Assembly: GCA_964444825.1 (NCBI GenBank)
Contig: CAYUIS010000001.1
Coordinates: 11,219 to 75,218 of the forward strand
DNA: 64,000 nucleotides
Origin: CAYUIS01 sp964444825
GTDB taxonomy: Bacteria > Chloroflexota > Anaerolineae > B4-G1
Direction: 5' to 3'
Position numbers and translations under genes: made by a program. The notes under the pieces were generated by a model. The model saw only the letters and a list, made by a program, of their open reading frames with translations. It was not told where the DNA came from and did no database searches. Numbering within the stretch: position 1 is the first letter of the stretch; the number at the start of each line of letters is the position of its first letter. Below, piece after piece: positions 33,983 to 42,199 of the stretch.

Positions 33983-35523
33983 ATGTCCACCTTTATCTGT
34001 GTCGTTGTCCCGTCATTTGCTTGTTGCCTGATCAACTCTGTCGCTGCTGTCGCCAACCCAGCCACCAACCAGAAGAGGGTGACCGAATGGTGGAAATCAA
34101 GGTTAAAGAAATAGTGATCCGCGAGACCTCCCACCAGTGCCCCCAACAGTCCTGCGTGCAGTCCCCAAAACAGAGGCTCCAGCTGTGTCCCCGGTGTCAC
34201 CAGAGCGCGGGTGCGCCAGAAGCGAACAAGAAGAACGCCTATCACAACGAGAAAACTGGTCAGGCCCACCAGCCCCATCTGTTCGGCGATGAGGAGATAG
34301 ACGTTGGCTACACCAATGTAGGTGTCGATGTCTGGGGAGCCCGCGAATCCGACGCCTAGCCAGGGGTAGCGTCCGATCAATATGAGCGCGTCCTTGTACT
34401 CACCCATACGCATCTGGGTTGCCAGGTCTTCGAAGAGAAAGCCCTCAATAAAGTGTGTGACCAGACTCTGGGTCTGGGGTAGGAAGAAGACGAGCGCCAC
34501 CGCAATGAGCAGGAGCAGCCACAGTCTGCGGTAGCGCACGGTGGCCAGAGCCGCCAGTGCGACCCCCGCGCCCACGAGCGAACCCCGGCTGATCGTCAAT
34601 CCCAGGCAGAGCGCCATAGTGCCCAACATCGGTATCAGGTAACGACGGCGCACGAGGGGGCGGGATACAAACAACTGGGGTACGCCGATGCCCAGCGTAA
34701 GGTTGAGCAGACTGCCCAGCACGTTGGGATCCACCGACGTGGAGGTGGCCCGCATGGGCAGTTCGGGGTCTTCGCGGATGTAACGCAGTACGCCTGGTCC
34801 GGCAGGGTAGCCCAGCCGGCCCAGGGCGGAGAGCGCGCGTATAACCAGGTCGTCGGAGATGTAATCTGCGACGACGTAAAGGATGACGCCCAGCATAGCT
34901 GCGCCGAACGCACACAGCAGTAGCGTCCGTACGATACATTGCAGGCGCTCCCCGTCGCGCACCGTGTTGACGACGAGGAAGAAAAGCGCCACGCTGAGGA
35001 GTATCTCCCCAAAGTGACGCAACACGTAGGATGTCAGCGGGGCGTGGGCAAGCCCAAAGACAAAGGCGCCCACGGCGAGCAGCATGAACAAGCCGACAGG
35101 CAGCCCCAGCGGCGTGCTGATGAACGTCTGTTGAAGGCCGGTGGCGACCTGCAATGCCCAGACAAAGAACAAACCTCCCAGGGCGGCATCCAGCAGGGTG
35201 GGTGTAAAGCCGATGCTGAAGGGGAATGAGGCAAAGGGGAGCAGGCACACGACGCCGATGACGGCCCAATAGGCGACCTCAATGTCGCGCAGCATCCACA
35301 AACCGAGGAACAAACCGATCACCCCTGCGCTGGCGATAATGATTCCGAACTCTGCGAGCAGGTAGCCACCACCGACGGCCAGCGCTGCGCACAACACCAG
35401 CGTCGCCAATGCAGAAAGCCAGCGGTGACGAGAGGTGAATATCCGATAGAGCAAGTCTTGAGAGGACATATTGGTCTCAGGATTCAAATTCAGTGTACGA
35501 CCTAATCGTTGTTTTCTGCGCAC
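33979..35523 (-). CDS. O-antigen ligase/polymerase-like membrane protein
   Basis: 514 residues with about ten to twelve membrane segments and a large loop near residues 385-425 (LIGRYPWLGVGFAGSPDIDTYIGVANVYLLIAEQMGLVGL). The 'PWLGVG ... N ... L' pattern is that of the Wzy_C domain of O-antigen ligases and polymerases. These enzymes move lipid-linked glycans outside the cytoplasmic membrane. Start choice is open: GTG at 35523 with a GGAG upstream, or ATG at 35469 (MSSQDLLYR). It is followed by a DUF2723 glycosyltransferase-like gene on its 5' side (27 bases) and overlaps the kinase gene, suggesting a surface-polysaccharide unit. Confidence 0.8.
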   Translation of the reverse strand: MRRKQRLGRTLNLNPETNMSSQDLLYRIFTSRHRWLSALATLVLCAALAVGGGYLLAEFGIIIASAGVIGLFLGLWMLRDIEVAYWAVIGVVCLLPFASFPFSIGFTPTLLDAALGGLFFVWALQVATGLQQTFISTPLGLPVGLFMLLAVGAFVFGLAHAPLTSYVLRHFGEILLSVALFFLVVNTVRDGERLQCIVRTLLLCAFGAAMLGVILYVVADYISDDLVIRALSALGRLGYPAGPGVLRYIREDPELPMRATSTSVDPNVLGSLLNLTLGIGVPQLFVSRPLVRRRYLIPMLGTMALCLGLTISRGSLVGAGVALAALATVRYRRLWLLLLIAVALVFFLPQTQSLVTHFIEGFLFEDLATQMRMGEYKDALILIGRYPWLGVGFAGSPDIDTYIGVANVYLLIAEQMGLVGLTSFLVVIGVLLVRFWRTRALVTPGTQLEPLFWGLHAGLLGALVGGLADHYFFNLDFHHSVTLFWLVAGLATAATELIRQQANDGTTTQIKVDI

Positions 35524-35550
35524 GATGCTCCACGTTCTAGGCCTGACGGT

Positions 35551-38538
35551 TCAGGGTACGTTCCAGGTGCCCAAGGGCGTTTCGCCAAACCTCCGGTCCA
35601 TAGATGGCAGTGGGGCCATCCGAAATCGCTCGTATGCCACCATTGTGACTTGAACGCTGTCGCCGGAGAACCCCTCCGGGATCTCGAGCAGGTGTCGATC
35701 TACCACGCGACTGCCCCGAATCCACTTGAGGGTGGGAACCGCTCCCAGACCTGGCTGGCAGTCGTGGGTGTCCAACCAGCGCCCGTCGCCGTCTGCCAGC
35801 CGCACGCTGGTCGCATCGTCGCTGGTCAGCGGGCGCAGCGCCACCAGCGTCACATCCAATGCCATCGTCTCGCCTGGGCCAACCGGTTGGGTTTGAGCGC
35901 CGATCACCGCCAGCTCATCACCCAGGGGGACGAACCGCGTCCCGTTCCTCGGGGTGGGCAACCGAACCTCCTTCAAGGGCCAGCCCCATGGACCACTCGT
36001 TGGTATCGTCCCTCCCTGGGGGTCGGTGAGGGACAGTCGTAGTGATCCGATGGCGCGTGAACCAGCTTGGGGATCGGGCAGCGGGAGGTCCACGGCGATG
36101 GTCTGGTAGGCTGTGGGTGGTATGGCGGGGAGCGACGCCGTGGCTTGTGCACCGTCGCCCGTTCGCACCCGTGCTTCCAGAACCGCCTGGGCTGAGCCCT
36201 GCCAATGTAGATAGACCCGCAGGATCTCTGGCGCGCTGCGGTCATAGTCCACACCCACCAGCGTTGGACCGTTCTTGAAGGGAATGGTTTGACGATTCCG
36301 TGTGAACGGTCTTGTGCGAAGCGGCACGAGCTCGACCTCCGCCAGTGTGATAGAGGTCGATGTCTTTTCGGCGTCCAGTGGAAGGGTCTCAAAACCCGAG
36401 TCCGTCACGATGTAGGCTCCCAGTGTCATCTGGTATCGACCCGGCGATAGGGCGGGATAGAGGGGCATTACCAGCCGCTCGAAGCGTATCTCGTCGGCGG
36501 CAACATCTACGGACAGCGCCCGGTCCGCCTGGGCGTGGAGTTGGCCTTTTTCATCCACCAGCCGCAGCGTAAACGATGGTGGGATGGTCAGCGGTTTTGT
36601 CGGCTGCCAGGCCAAGACAAGCTCTGTCGTCTGACCCGGGTAGAGTCGATCCTCTTGAAGGGCGTAGCCGATCAGCCGCACCTGGCCGCCAAAACCCCTC
36701 CCGACTGGCACAAGAGGGGCGGCTGGCTCTGCCAATGGCCGGGGCCGGATAAGAAAACCCGACTCCCACGGTTCAGTGGTGTAGCGGTCAAACTCGTACG
36801 CGTGTGTGAGAAGGACCGGTCGTTCTGGGTCAGCATTTTGCACTCGCTCTAACCAGACGTCCCGGTAGTCCTCCCCGGCCACAGGCCAGACATATTGCAG
36901 TTCGACGTCTGGTCTCTGTCCCTCGACCTCTCGTAGATACCGCAGTGGCATAACCCACCGCCAGTCGGCCAGGAGGAGCGCCCCGGACGGGGCTGTGTTC
37001 AGCAGCGGCTCGACCGTGTCCCGGGCAGTGCGGTCCTGGGACAATTCGATGAAACTGGGGGCGTGGGACCAGCCGTTGAGGAGCCCTACCACCAGGATCA
37101 GCGAGCACAGGAGTGTGGCGGCGCGGGAGTGCTGGAGGAGGGCCGGTAGAAGGCCAACAGCGGCAGCGACCGGCAGGTAGGCCGGCATCAAATACTCGAC
37201 CGTCTGAGGGGCGCGGTAGGTAACGGTGACAAAGGTGTGTACCGTCAGGCTGCCCGCCAGCATCACAAACAGCCGCCAATCTCGCCAGGCCAGACCGATG
37301 AGGCCCAGGAGGGCTGCCACGATGAGGCCAATGTTGAACTGGAACAGGAACAACGTCGGCACCAGAGCCAGGCGGTGCGGTAGATCGGCGGGATTGGCAA
37401 AGGCGAACATGTCGCCCGCGAACCCGCGTGCCAAAAAGTGGTGCAGAAAACCCGATAGCGTGTCGAGGCCCTCAGGGGCCAGCGGGGCATCCATCGCCCC
37501 CCGGATAGGCAGGTAGGCCAGGGGGAGCAAGAAGGCACAGACGCCGGCCGCCAGGGGCCGCCACCAGCGACGGGGCTGCGTGATCAGGCCGGGGTTGACG
37601 AGGAGACCGTAGATCACAAAGAAAAGGCCGACAAAGGCCAGCGGCGGATAGTGTCCGCCGCCCAGGCCCAGCCCGACGCTCAAAAGGATCAGGGCGCGAT
37701 CCGCTTCACGCTGGTCGGCGGCCGTGGCCAGGCGAGAGAGGGCGTAGAGGGCCAGGGCAGCGAGGAAAACGGCCAGCGTGCGGACGTTGGCGATCGTTGC
37801 CTGGGCCCAAAAGGTGGTAGCCGCGCCAAGCGTCAACGCCGCTGCCAGCCCACTCCCTATTGTCGCCACAGGAGAGGCGCCCAGCCGTCGAGCCCATACG
37901 CGGGTTGCGCGCGCCATCAGCACCAGTGTCCCCGCTGCCAAAAGACCGCTCAACAGATTCAGCCGGTAGGCTGGCGTTCCCCAGGGGATCAGCCGGATGA
38001 ACAGGTGACCTATCAATGTGTAGAGAGGATAGCCAGGTGGGTGGGCCACGCCCAGGAGCGCGGCCGCCAACTGGAACTCTCCCGCATCGGCAGGTAGGAC
38101 GTCGGGGGCCGCCGTCACGAGGTAGGCGAGCGAAAAGACGACGAACGTCACGCCATCTACCAGTCCTTCCGCCCATTTTGGAAGCATAGATCTCTCACCG
38201 TGCGCCAGCACATAGGTCAAGGCGGTCAAGGTGGCTGCGCTGGCTGCGACGAGGGAATCCCGCCGGGGCCAGAGGACATAGACCAGCAGTATCAGGAAGG
38301 GCCAGTGATGGACGATGAATGGTGGGTGACGGGTGTCCGAAGGGTTTGAATGCCGAGTTAGGCGGCGGCCCAGGGCGAAACCACCAACCGCCGCCAGCAG
38401 CCCGCCCCCCAAAACGACAGATCCCGGCCAGGGCCGCTCGGTGGCCTCCAGTGCGACGCGGGCCAGAAACAGCCCGGCGACAGCGCCCGGAACACCGCGC
38501 AACCAGGCGGACCCGACTTGCGCCAATGCGGTTCTCAT
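35551..38538 (-). CDS. DUF2723 multi-pass membrane protein (PMT/GT-C-like)
   Basis: A 995-residue protein. Residues 1 to about 480 carry some twelve hydrophobic helices and the DUF2723 signature DAGEFQLAAALLGVAHPPGYPLYTLIGHLFIRLIPWGTPAYRLNLLSGLLAA. Here the acidic residues near the first extracytoplasmic loop resemble GT-C mannosyltransferases. A soluble C-terminal half of about 500 residues contains repeated beta-rich segments (for example RLIGYALQEDRLYPGQTTELVLAWQP and LVGVDYDRSAPEILRVYLHWQG). It probably sits outside the membrane and adds sugar to protein or lipid. It neighbours an O-antigen ligase-like gene, which fits. The start ATG at 38538 overlaps no other gene. Confidence 0.85.
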   Translation of the reverse strand: MRTALAQVGSAWLRGVPGAVAGLFLARVALEATERPWPGSVVLGGGLLAAVGGFALGRRLTRHSNPSDTRHPPFIVHHWPFLILLVYVLWPRRDSLVAASAATLTALTYVLAHGERSMLPKWAEGLVDGVTFVVFSLAYLVTAAPDVLPADAGEFQLAAALLGVAHPPGYPLYTLIGHLFIRLIPWGTPAYRLNLLSGLLAAGTLVLMARATRVWARRLGASPVATIGSGLAAALTLGAATTFWAQATIANVRTLAVFLAALALYALSRLATAADQREADRALILLSVGLGLGGGHYPPLAFVGLFFVIYGLLVNPGLITQPRRWWRPLAAGVCAFLLPLAYLPIRGAMDAPLAPEGLDTLSGFLHHFLARGFAGDMFAFANPADLPHRLALVPTLFLFQFNIGLIVAALLGLIGLAWRDWRLFVMLAGSLTVHTFVTVTYRAPQTVEYLMPAYLPVAAAVGLLPALLQHSRAATLLCSLILVVGLLNGWSHAPSFIELSQDRTARDTVEPLLNTAPSGALLLADWRWVMPLRYLREVEGQRPDVELQYVWPVAGEDYRDVWLERVQNADPERPVLLTHAYEFDRYTTEPWESGFLIRPRPLAEPAAPLVPVGRGFGGQVRLIGYALQEDRLYPGQTTELVLAWQPTKPLTIPPSFTLRLVDEKGQLHAQADRALSVDVAADEIRFERLVMPLYPALSPGRYQMTLGAYIVTDSGFETLPLDAEKTSTSITLAEVELVPLRTRPFTRNRQTIPFKNGPTLVGVDYDRSAPEILRVYLHWQGSAQAVLEARVRTGDGAQATASLPAIPPTAYQTIAVDLPLPDPQAGSRAIGSLRLSLTDPQGGTIPTSGPWGWPLKEVRLPTPRNGTRFVPLGDELAVIGAQTQPVGPGETMALDVTLVALRPLTSDDATSVRLADGDGRWLDTHDCQPGLGAVPTLKWIRGSRVVDRHLLEIPEGFSGDSVQVTMVAYERFRMAPLPSMDRRFGETPLGTWNVP

Positions 38539-38591
38539 CTGGCGAGATTATACCATCCTGGGAGAGGGCGGCAAGGCTGTGGGAGCCGGCT

Positions 38592-38620
38592 TTGTTCCTC
38601 GCGTGGGCGTATGCTATAAT
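38592..38620 (+). promoter_or_regulatory. Promoter of the GH127 gene
   Basis: TTGTTC at 38592-38597 and a perfect TATAAT at 38615-38620 with a 17-base spacer, in the divergent gap after the DUF2723 gene. It leaves a leader of about 60 bases before the GTG at 38690. Confidence 0.65.
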
Positions 38621-38689
38621 AGGGTTGAGTTTTGTGATCCCTCATTGCTCGAACCTGGTTGCTGCAATAGGTCTGGAAGGAGTGTCATC

Positions 38690-40594
38690 GTGTGTCTCTA
38701 TCTTGGCAATAGTCCGTATGCTCGCTGGCGAACCCTGCCGACTGGCAGTGTGTCGCTGACGGGAGGCCTATGGGCGCAGCGGCAGTCTGTCAACCGCGAG
38801 ACTAGCCTGCGACATGGCTATCACACGCTTCAACGGGCTGGCAACTTTTACAACCTGCGTCTGGCGGCGGGTCTGGCTGAGGGGGAGTATCGGGGTCCAA
38901 GGTTTATGGACTCGGATCTCTACAAGTGGCTGGAGGCCCTGGCCTGGGAGCTAGCTCGCGGTCCGGATGACGAACTGCAACGTATGACCGACTTGACCAT
39001 CGAGTCGATCGCGGCGGCGCAGGCCGACGATGGTTACCTTGATTCCTATTATCAGGTGGCGGAGCCAGACAACCGCTGGGGCGATCTGAAGGATGGCCAC
39101 GAACTCTACTGCGCCGGCCACCTGATTCAGGCGGCGGTGGCCTATCACCGCGTTGCCGGCGACTCCCGGCTGCTGCGCGTGGCGTGTCGATTTGCAGATT
39201 ATGTCGGTTCAGTTTTCGGTCCGGACAAGCGACCGGGAACCCCCGGGCATCCCGAACTTGAGATGGCGTTGGTTGAGCTGTATCGTGAGACCGGTGAAGG
39301 GCGCTACCTGGACCTGGCCAGGTTCTTCCTCGACCAACGCGGTCGAGGCCTCCTCGGTTCAGGGCGATACGGGAATCCGGCCTACTATCAGGATCACGTG
39401 CCGGTTCGCCTGGCCACGGCGGTGGCCGGTCACGCCGTGCGGCAGCTATATCTGGTGGCAGGTGTCACGGACGTCTATTTGGAGACCGGTGAGCGGGCTT
39501 TGCTCGAGGCCGTTCTGCGGCAGTGGCCGGACATGACCGAGAGCAAGCTGGCGATTACCGGTGGGGTGGGGGCACGGCATGAGGGCGAAGCCTTCGGCGC
39601 ACCATACGAGCTGCCCAACGACCGCTGTTACAATGAGACGTGCGCTGCTATCGCCAGCATGTTTTGGAATTGGCGGTTGTTGTTGGCTACTGGTGAGGCC
39701 CGCTTCGCAGACCTGATCGAGCGGACACTGTACGGCGGCTTCCTGAGCGGCGTGTCGTTGGATGGTCAGAGTTTCTTTTACGTCAACCCCCTGTTGAGCC
39801 GGGGCGGGATCGCGCGGGCGGAGTGGTACACGTGTGCCTGTTGCCCGCCCAACGTGATGCGAGTGCTCGCTTCGCTGGATCACTATTTCGTCACCAGCGA
39901 TTGGGCTGACACCGCTCGCGGCCAAGCGGCAGGGATACAAATCCATCAGTACGCTCCATGTGTGATCGCCGCTGAGTTGGAGCCAGGATGCCAGGTAATC
40001 CTGGAGGTGGAGACCGACTACCCATGGCACGGACAGGTGATGCTGACCATCAAGCAGACGGATGGTCAGCCCTGGAGACTAGAGCTGCGTGTGCCAGGGT
40101 GGTGTGACGAGGCAGCGATGCGGGTTGGAGGACAGGCGGTGGAAGTGCCGAGCGGGGGAGGCTACGTGGCTATTGAACGGACGTGGCGTGCAGGAGACAC
40201 GGTCGAGCTGGAGTTTGCGATGACGCCGCAGTTTGTTGAACCCCATCCCCAAATCGACGCGGCGCGTGGGTGCGTAGCCATCCAGCGTGGTCCGGTCGTC
40301 TACTGCATTGAACAGATTGACCAAGAGCCGCCGGTTGATGTCCTAGGCGTGCAGATCGACGAGACACTGCCGTTGCGTACAGTGTGGCGAGGTGACCTGT
40401 TGGGCGGGGTGATGACGGTGGAGGCCACAGGGTACACGATAGACATGGAGGCGTGGGGGAATCAATTGTACAGGCCAGTGGAGGACAGGAAAAACCTGCC
40501 GCGTGAGCCTGTACGCCTGACCGCTGTGCCGTATTACGCGTGGGCTAACCGGGAACCTGGTCCGATGCGAGTGTGGATTCCCGGAGCCAAATAG
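38690..40594 (+). CDS. GH127 beta-L-arabinofuranosidase
   Basis: A 634-residue DUF1680/GH127 enzyme, which removes beta-L-arabinofuranose using a zinc-activated cysteine nucleophile. The metal and catalytic residues are seen: NETC (Glu 316, Cys 318) and TCACCPPN (Cys 384 nucleophile and Cys 385 candidates), as in Bifidobacterium HypBA1. The (alpha/alpha)6 barrel region includes VSLTGGLWAQRQ, DLYKWLEALAW and DGYLDSYY. The open frame continues upstream but crosses the promoter. I took the GTG at 38690 because GGAAGGAG lies seven bases before it and homology starts there. HypBA1 is 658 residues. No signal peptide is seen, so it is cytoplasmic. Confidence 0.93.
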   Translation: MCLYLGNSPYARWRTLPTGSVSLTGGLWAQRQSVNRETSLRHGYHTLQRAGNFYNLRLAAGLAEGEYRGPRFMDSDLYKWLEALAWELARGPDDELQRMTDLTIESIAAAQADDGYLDSYYQVAEPDNRWGDLKDGHELYCAGHLIQAAVAYHRVAGDSRLLRVACRFADYVGSVFGPDKRPGTPGHPELEMALVELYRETGEGRYLDLARFFLDQRGRGLLGSGRYGNPAYYQDHVPVRLATAVAGHAVRQLYLVAGVTDVYLETGERALLEAVLRQWPDMTESKLAITGGVGARHEGEAFGAPYELPNDRCYNETCAAIASMFWNWRLLLATGEARFADLIERTLYGGFLSGVSLDGQSFFYVNPLLSRGGIARAEWYTCACCPPNVMRVLASLDHYFVTSDWADTARGQAAGIQIHQYAPCVIAAELEPGCQVILEVETDYPWHGQVMLTIKQTDGQPWRLELRVPGWCDEAAMRVGGQAVEVPSGGGYVAIERTWRAGDTVELEFAMTPQFVEPHPQIDAARGCVAIQRGPVVYCIEQIDQEPPVDVLGVQIDETLPLRTVWRGDLLGGVMTVEATGYTIDMEAWGNQLYRPVEDRKNLPREPVRLTAVPYYAWANREPGPMRVWIPGAK

Positions 40595-40833
40595 CGCTGG
40601 CTGCGTCAGATCAATGGGTTGAACTTGGTAGTATCTACCCGAAAACCGCTCCAGCCCTCGTTCTCGAGGGCGAAGAAGACCTCCGAGGTAGGGGTTTGAA
40701 CAGGTTCACGGATAGATTCTTGGCGAGGAAGCACTCTGACCTTTTTCCTATAGACATGAGGCTCTGTTTGTGGTATGATGGAATAGGTTAGGTTGGTTAC
40801 GAGCGCCGACTGGCGCGGGAAGCGAGGCTGCAG

Positions 40834-41598
40834 ATGGACGCGATACCTCCTTTTGTCTTTCTTGTTCTCGCCTTGGCCTTGCTGTGTATGGCCGGGGCAT
40901 TGGGCGTTTTTCTGTTCAATTACTTTATGGGTGGAGATAGCAAGAGCTCCAAACGGCGGGAACTGCATGTGGTTCCCGGGGCGGAATCTGCGGCGCTTTC
41001 CGCCGACGAGTCGTCTGACGAATCGGCGCCCGCGCCGCTGCCTGACGACCAAGCTCTGTTGAGCGTGCGTCGCACGGAGCGTGGTGAACTGGCGGTATTT
41101 GTTCAGGGACAGCAGTATTTCCACCTGCGGGGTGTCAAAGACGCCCAGGTTGCCAATGAGACGCTGGAGGTTGTCAAGTGTGTGACGGCGTTCGCCGAGG
41201 GTTGGCCGCCCGTAGCAGAGCAGGAAAAGGCCGGGCCTTCTCCGCCAGAGCCCGCCGCAGATGAAGTGTCGTTTCTCGAGCAATTGCGCCAGACGGATCT
41301 GTTCTCTCTGGAGACGGGGACATCGTCTCCTGGGTTGTTTGGCCAGCGGAAGAAGCGCAAACCCTCTCCGCAACCGCAAAGCCTGGTGACCCCAGCGGAC
41401 CAGATAAACGACCTGGTGCAGCAGCGGCTAGATGAGCGTCCAGGTGTGTTCCGCCAGGATATCAGGATTACCACGGGGGATGACGGAGGGCTGTGCTTCC
41501 AGGTGGGCGCCCGGACCTATGCTCAAGTGGACCATATCCCCGACCCTCAGGTCAAGACCCTTGTCCAGGATGCCATCCAGGAGTGGAGGGAAGGGTGA
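40834..41598 (+). CDS. Membrane-anchored hypothetical protein
   Basis: 254 residues. A single N-terminal membrane helix (FVFLVLALALLCMAGALGVFLF) is followed by a basic patch and a disordered acidic/Ala/Pro stretch (residues of about 50-70). A small folded part comes next (ALLSVRRTERGELAVFVQGQQYFHLRGVKD), then a second linker, then a C-terminal domain (DLVQQRLDERPGVFRQDIRITTGDDGGLCFQVGARTYAQVDHIPD). The two domains look alike in outline (both end in a Y-x-H/Q-V-type strand). I know no function. A TATGAT at 40774-40779 may be its -10 box. Bases 40595-40770 hold nothing I can support. Confidence 0.7.
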   Translation: MDAIPPFVFLVLALALLCMAGALGVFLFNYFMGGDSKSSKRRELHVVPGAESAALSADESSDESAPAPLPDDQALLSVRRTERGELAVFVQGQQYFHLRGVKDAQVANETLEVVKCVTAFAEGWPPVAEQEKAGPSPPEPAADEVSFLEQLRQTDLFSLETGTSSPGLFGQRKKRKPSPQPQSLVTPADQINDLVQQRLDERPGVFRQDIRITTGDDGGLCFQVGARTYAQVDHIPDPQVKTLVQDAIQEWREG

Positions 41599-41621
41599 GG
41601 CTGATCGACGCAAAAACAAAG

Positions 41622-41647
41622 AGGCCGCTGCCTTCGGGCAGCGGCCT
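41622..41647. terminator. Bidirectional intrinsic terminator
   Basis: A perfect 11-base-pair stem, AGGCCGCTGCC / GGCAGCGGCCT, closed by a TTCG tetraloop. An A-rich stretch (CAAAAACAAAG) lies on the left and a TTTT on the right. It lies between the convergent genes at 40834-41598 and 41668-41907 and can serve both. Confidence 0.9.
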
Positions 41648-41667
41648 GATGCTTTTGGTTGCCCGTG

Positions 41668-41907
41668 CTATCTCGACGAGCTAGACCCGCAAGTTGCGCA
41701 CGAGGCCGACGGCGTACACGATCCGCAGGACGAGCCCGCTCCCGCGATCACACCGTCATTCCCGATGGCTGAGAACAGTGAGATTATCCGGCACGTATTG
41801 TCACTGGTGCACTTGGGACAGGCGATAGTCGCATCAGCATCTGACATTGCCCTCAACGCGTCAAAGCACGCATCGCAGTCACGGCACCGATACTCGTACA
41901 GTGGCAT
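41668..41907 (-). CDS. FmdB-family zinc-ribbon protein
   Basis: 79 residues. The N-terminal YEYRCRDCDACFDALRAMSD and IACPKCTSD pair (two CxxC knuckles, residues of about 8 and 30) form the FmdB/CxxC_CXXC_SSSS zinc ribbon. A flexible Gly/Ser/Cys tail follows (SSCGSC, CATCGSSSSR) with further cysteines. The family is widespread; proposed roles are regulatory, and none is proven. The ATG has GGGAG upstream. It ends at the shared terminator. Confidence 0.88.
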   Translation of the reverse strand: MPLYEYRCRDCDACFDALRAMSDADATIACPKCTSDNTCRIISLFSAIGNDGVIAGAGSSCGSCTPSASCATCGSSSSR

Positions 41908-41937
41908 AGTTCTCCCTCGTTCTGTCCTTTCTCCGTT

Positions 41938-42031
41938 TGGCGGGCTATTCCGCCGCCGTTTGGCGGGCCTATTCCGCCGCCGTTTGGCGGACCTATTCTA
42001 CCGCCGTTTACGGCCACCGTCAAGGCAGAGA
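41938..42031. repeat. 24-base tandem repeats with hairpin-forming units
   Basis: About three and a half copies of a unit of 23-24 bases, CCGCCGTTTGGCGG plus ACCTATT or GCCTATT. Each unit can fold as CCGCC-GTTT-GGCGG. The last unit is degenerate (CCGCCGTTTACGGC). The array runs into the scaffold gap and resumes at 42132. The interval 41908-42199 has no gene. Confidence 0.8.
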
Positions 42032-42131
42032 NNNNNNNNNNNNNNNNNNNNNNNNNNNNNNNNNNNNNNNNNNNNNNNNNNNNNNNNNNNNNNNNNNNNN
42101 NNNNNNNNNNNNNNNNNNNNNNNNNNNNNNN
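42032..42131. other. 100-N scaffold gap, probably spurious
   Basis: Exactly 100 Ns. The 55 bases to the left (41977-42031) are identical to the 55 bases to the right (42132-42186), the signature of two contigs that share a 55-base k-mer. Joining them without the gap would remove the duplication. Confidence 0.85.
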
Positions 42132-42199
42132 CCGCCGTTTGGCGGACCTATTCTACCGCCGTTTACGGCCACCGTCAAGGCAGAGACCAGACTCCCGCG

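Noticed and set aside
38333..38689. 119-codon N-terminal extension of the GH127 gene
   Set aside because: Antisense to the DUF2723 gene, crosses the promoter at 38592-38620, low-complexity composition; a good ribosome site precedes the GTG at 38690.
41938..42186. Tandem repeats as a CRISPR array
   Set aside because: Units are contiguous with no unique spacers, and no cas genes are present.
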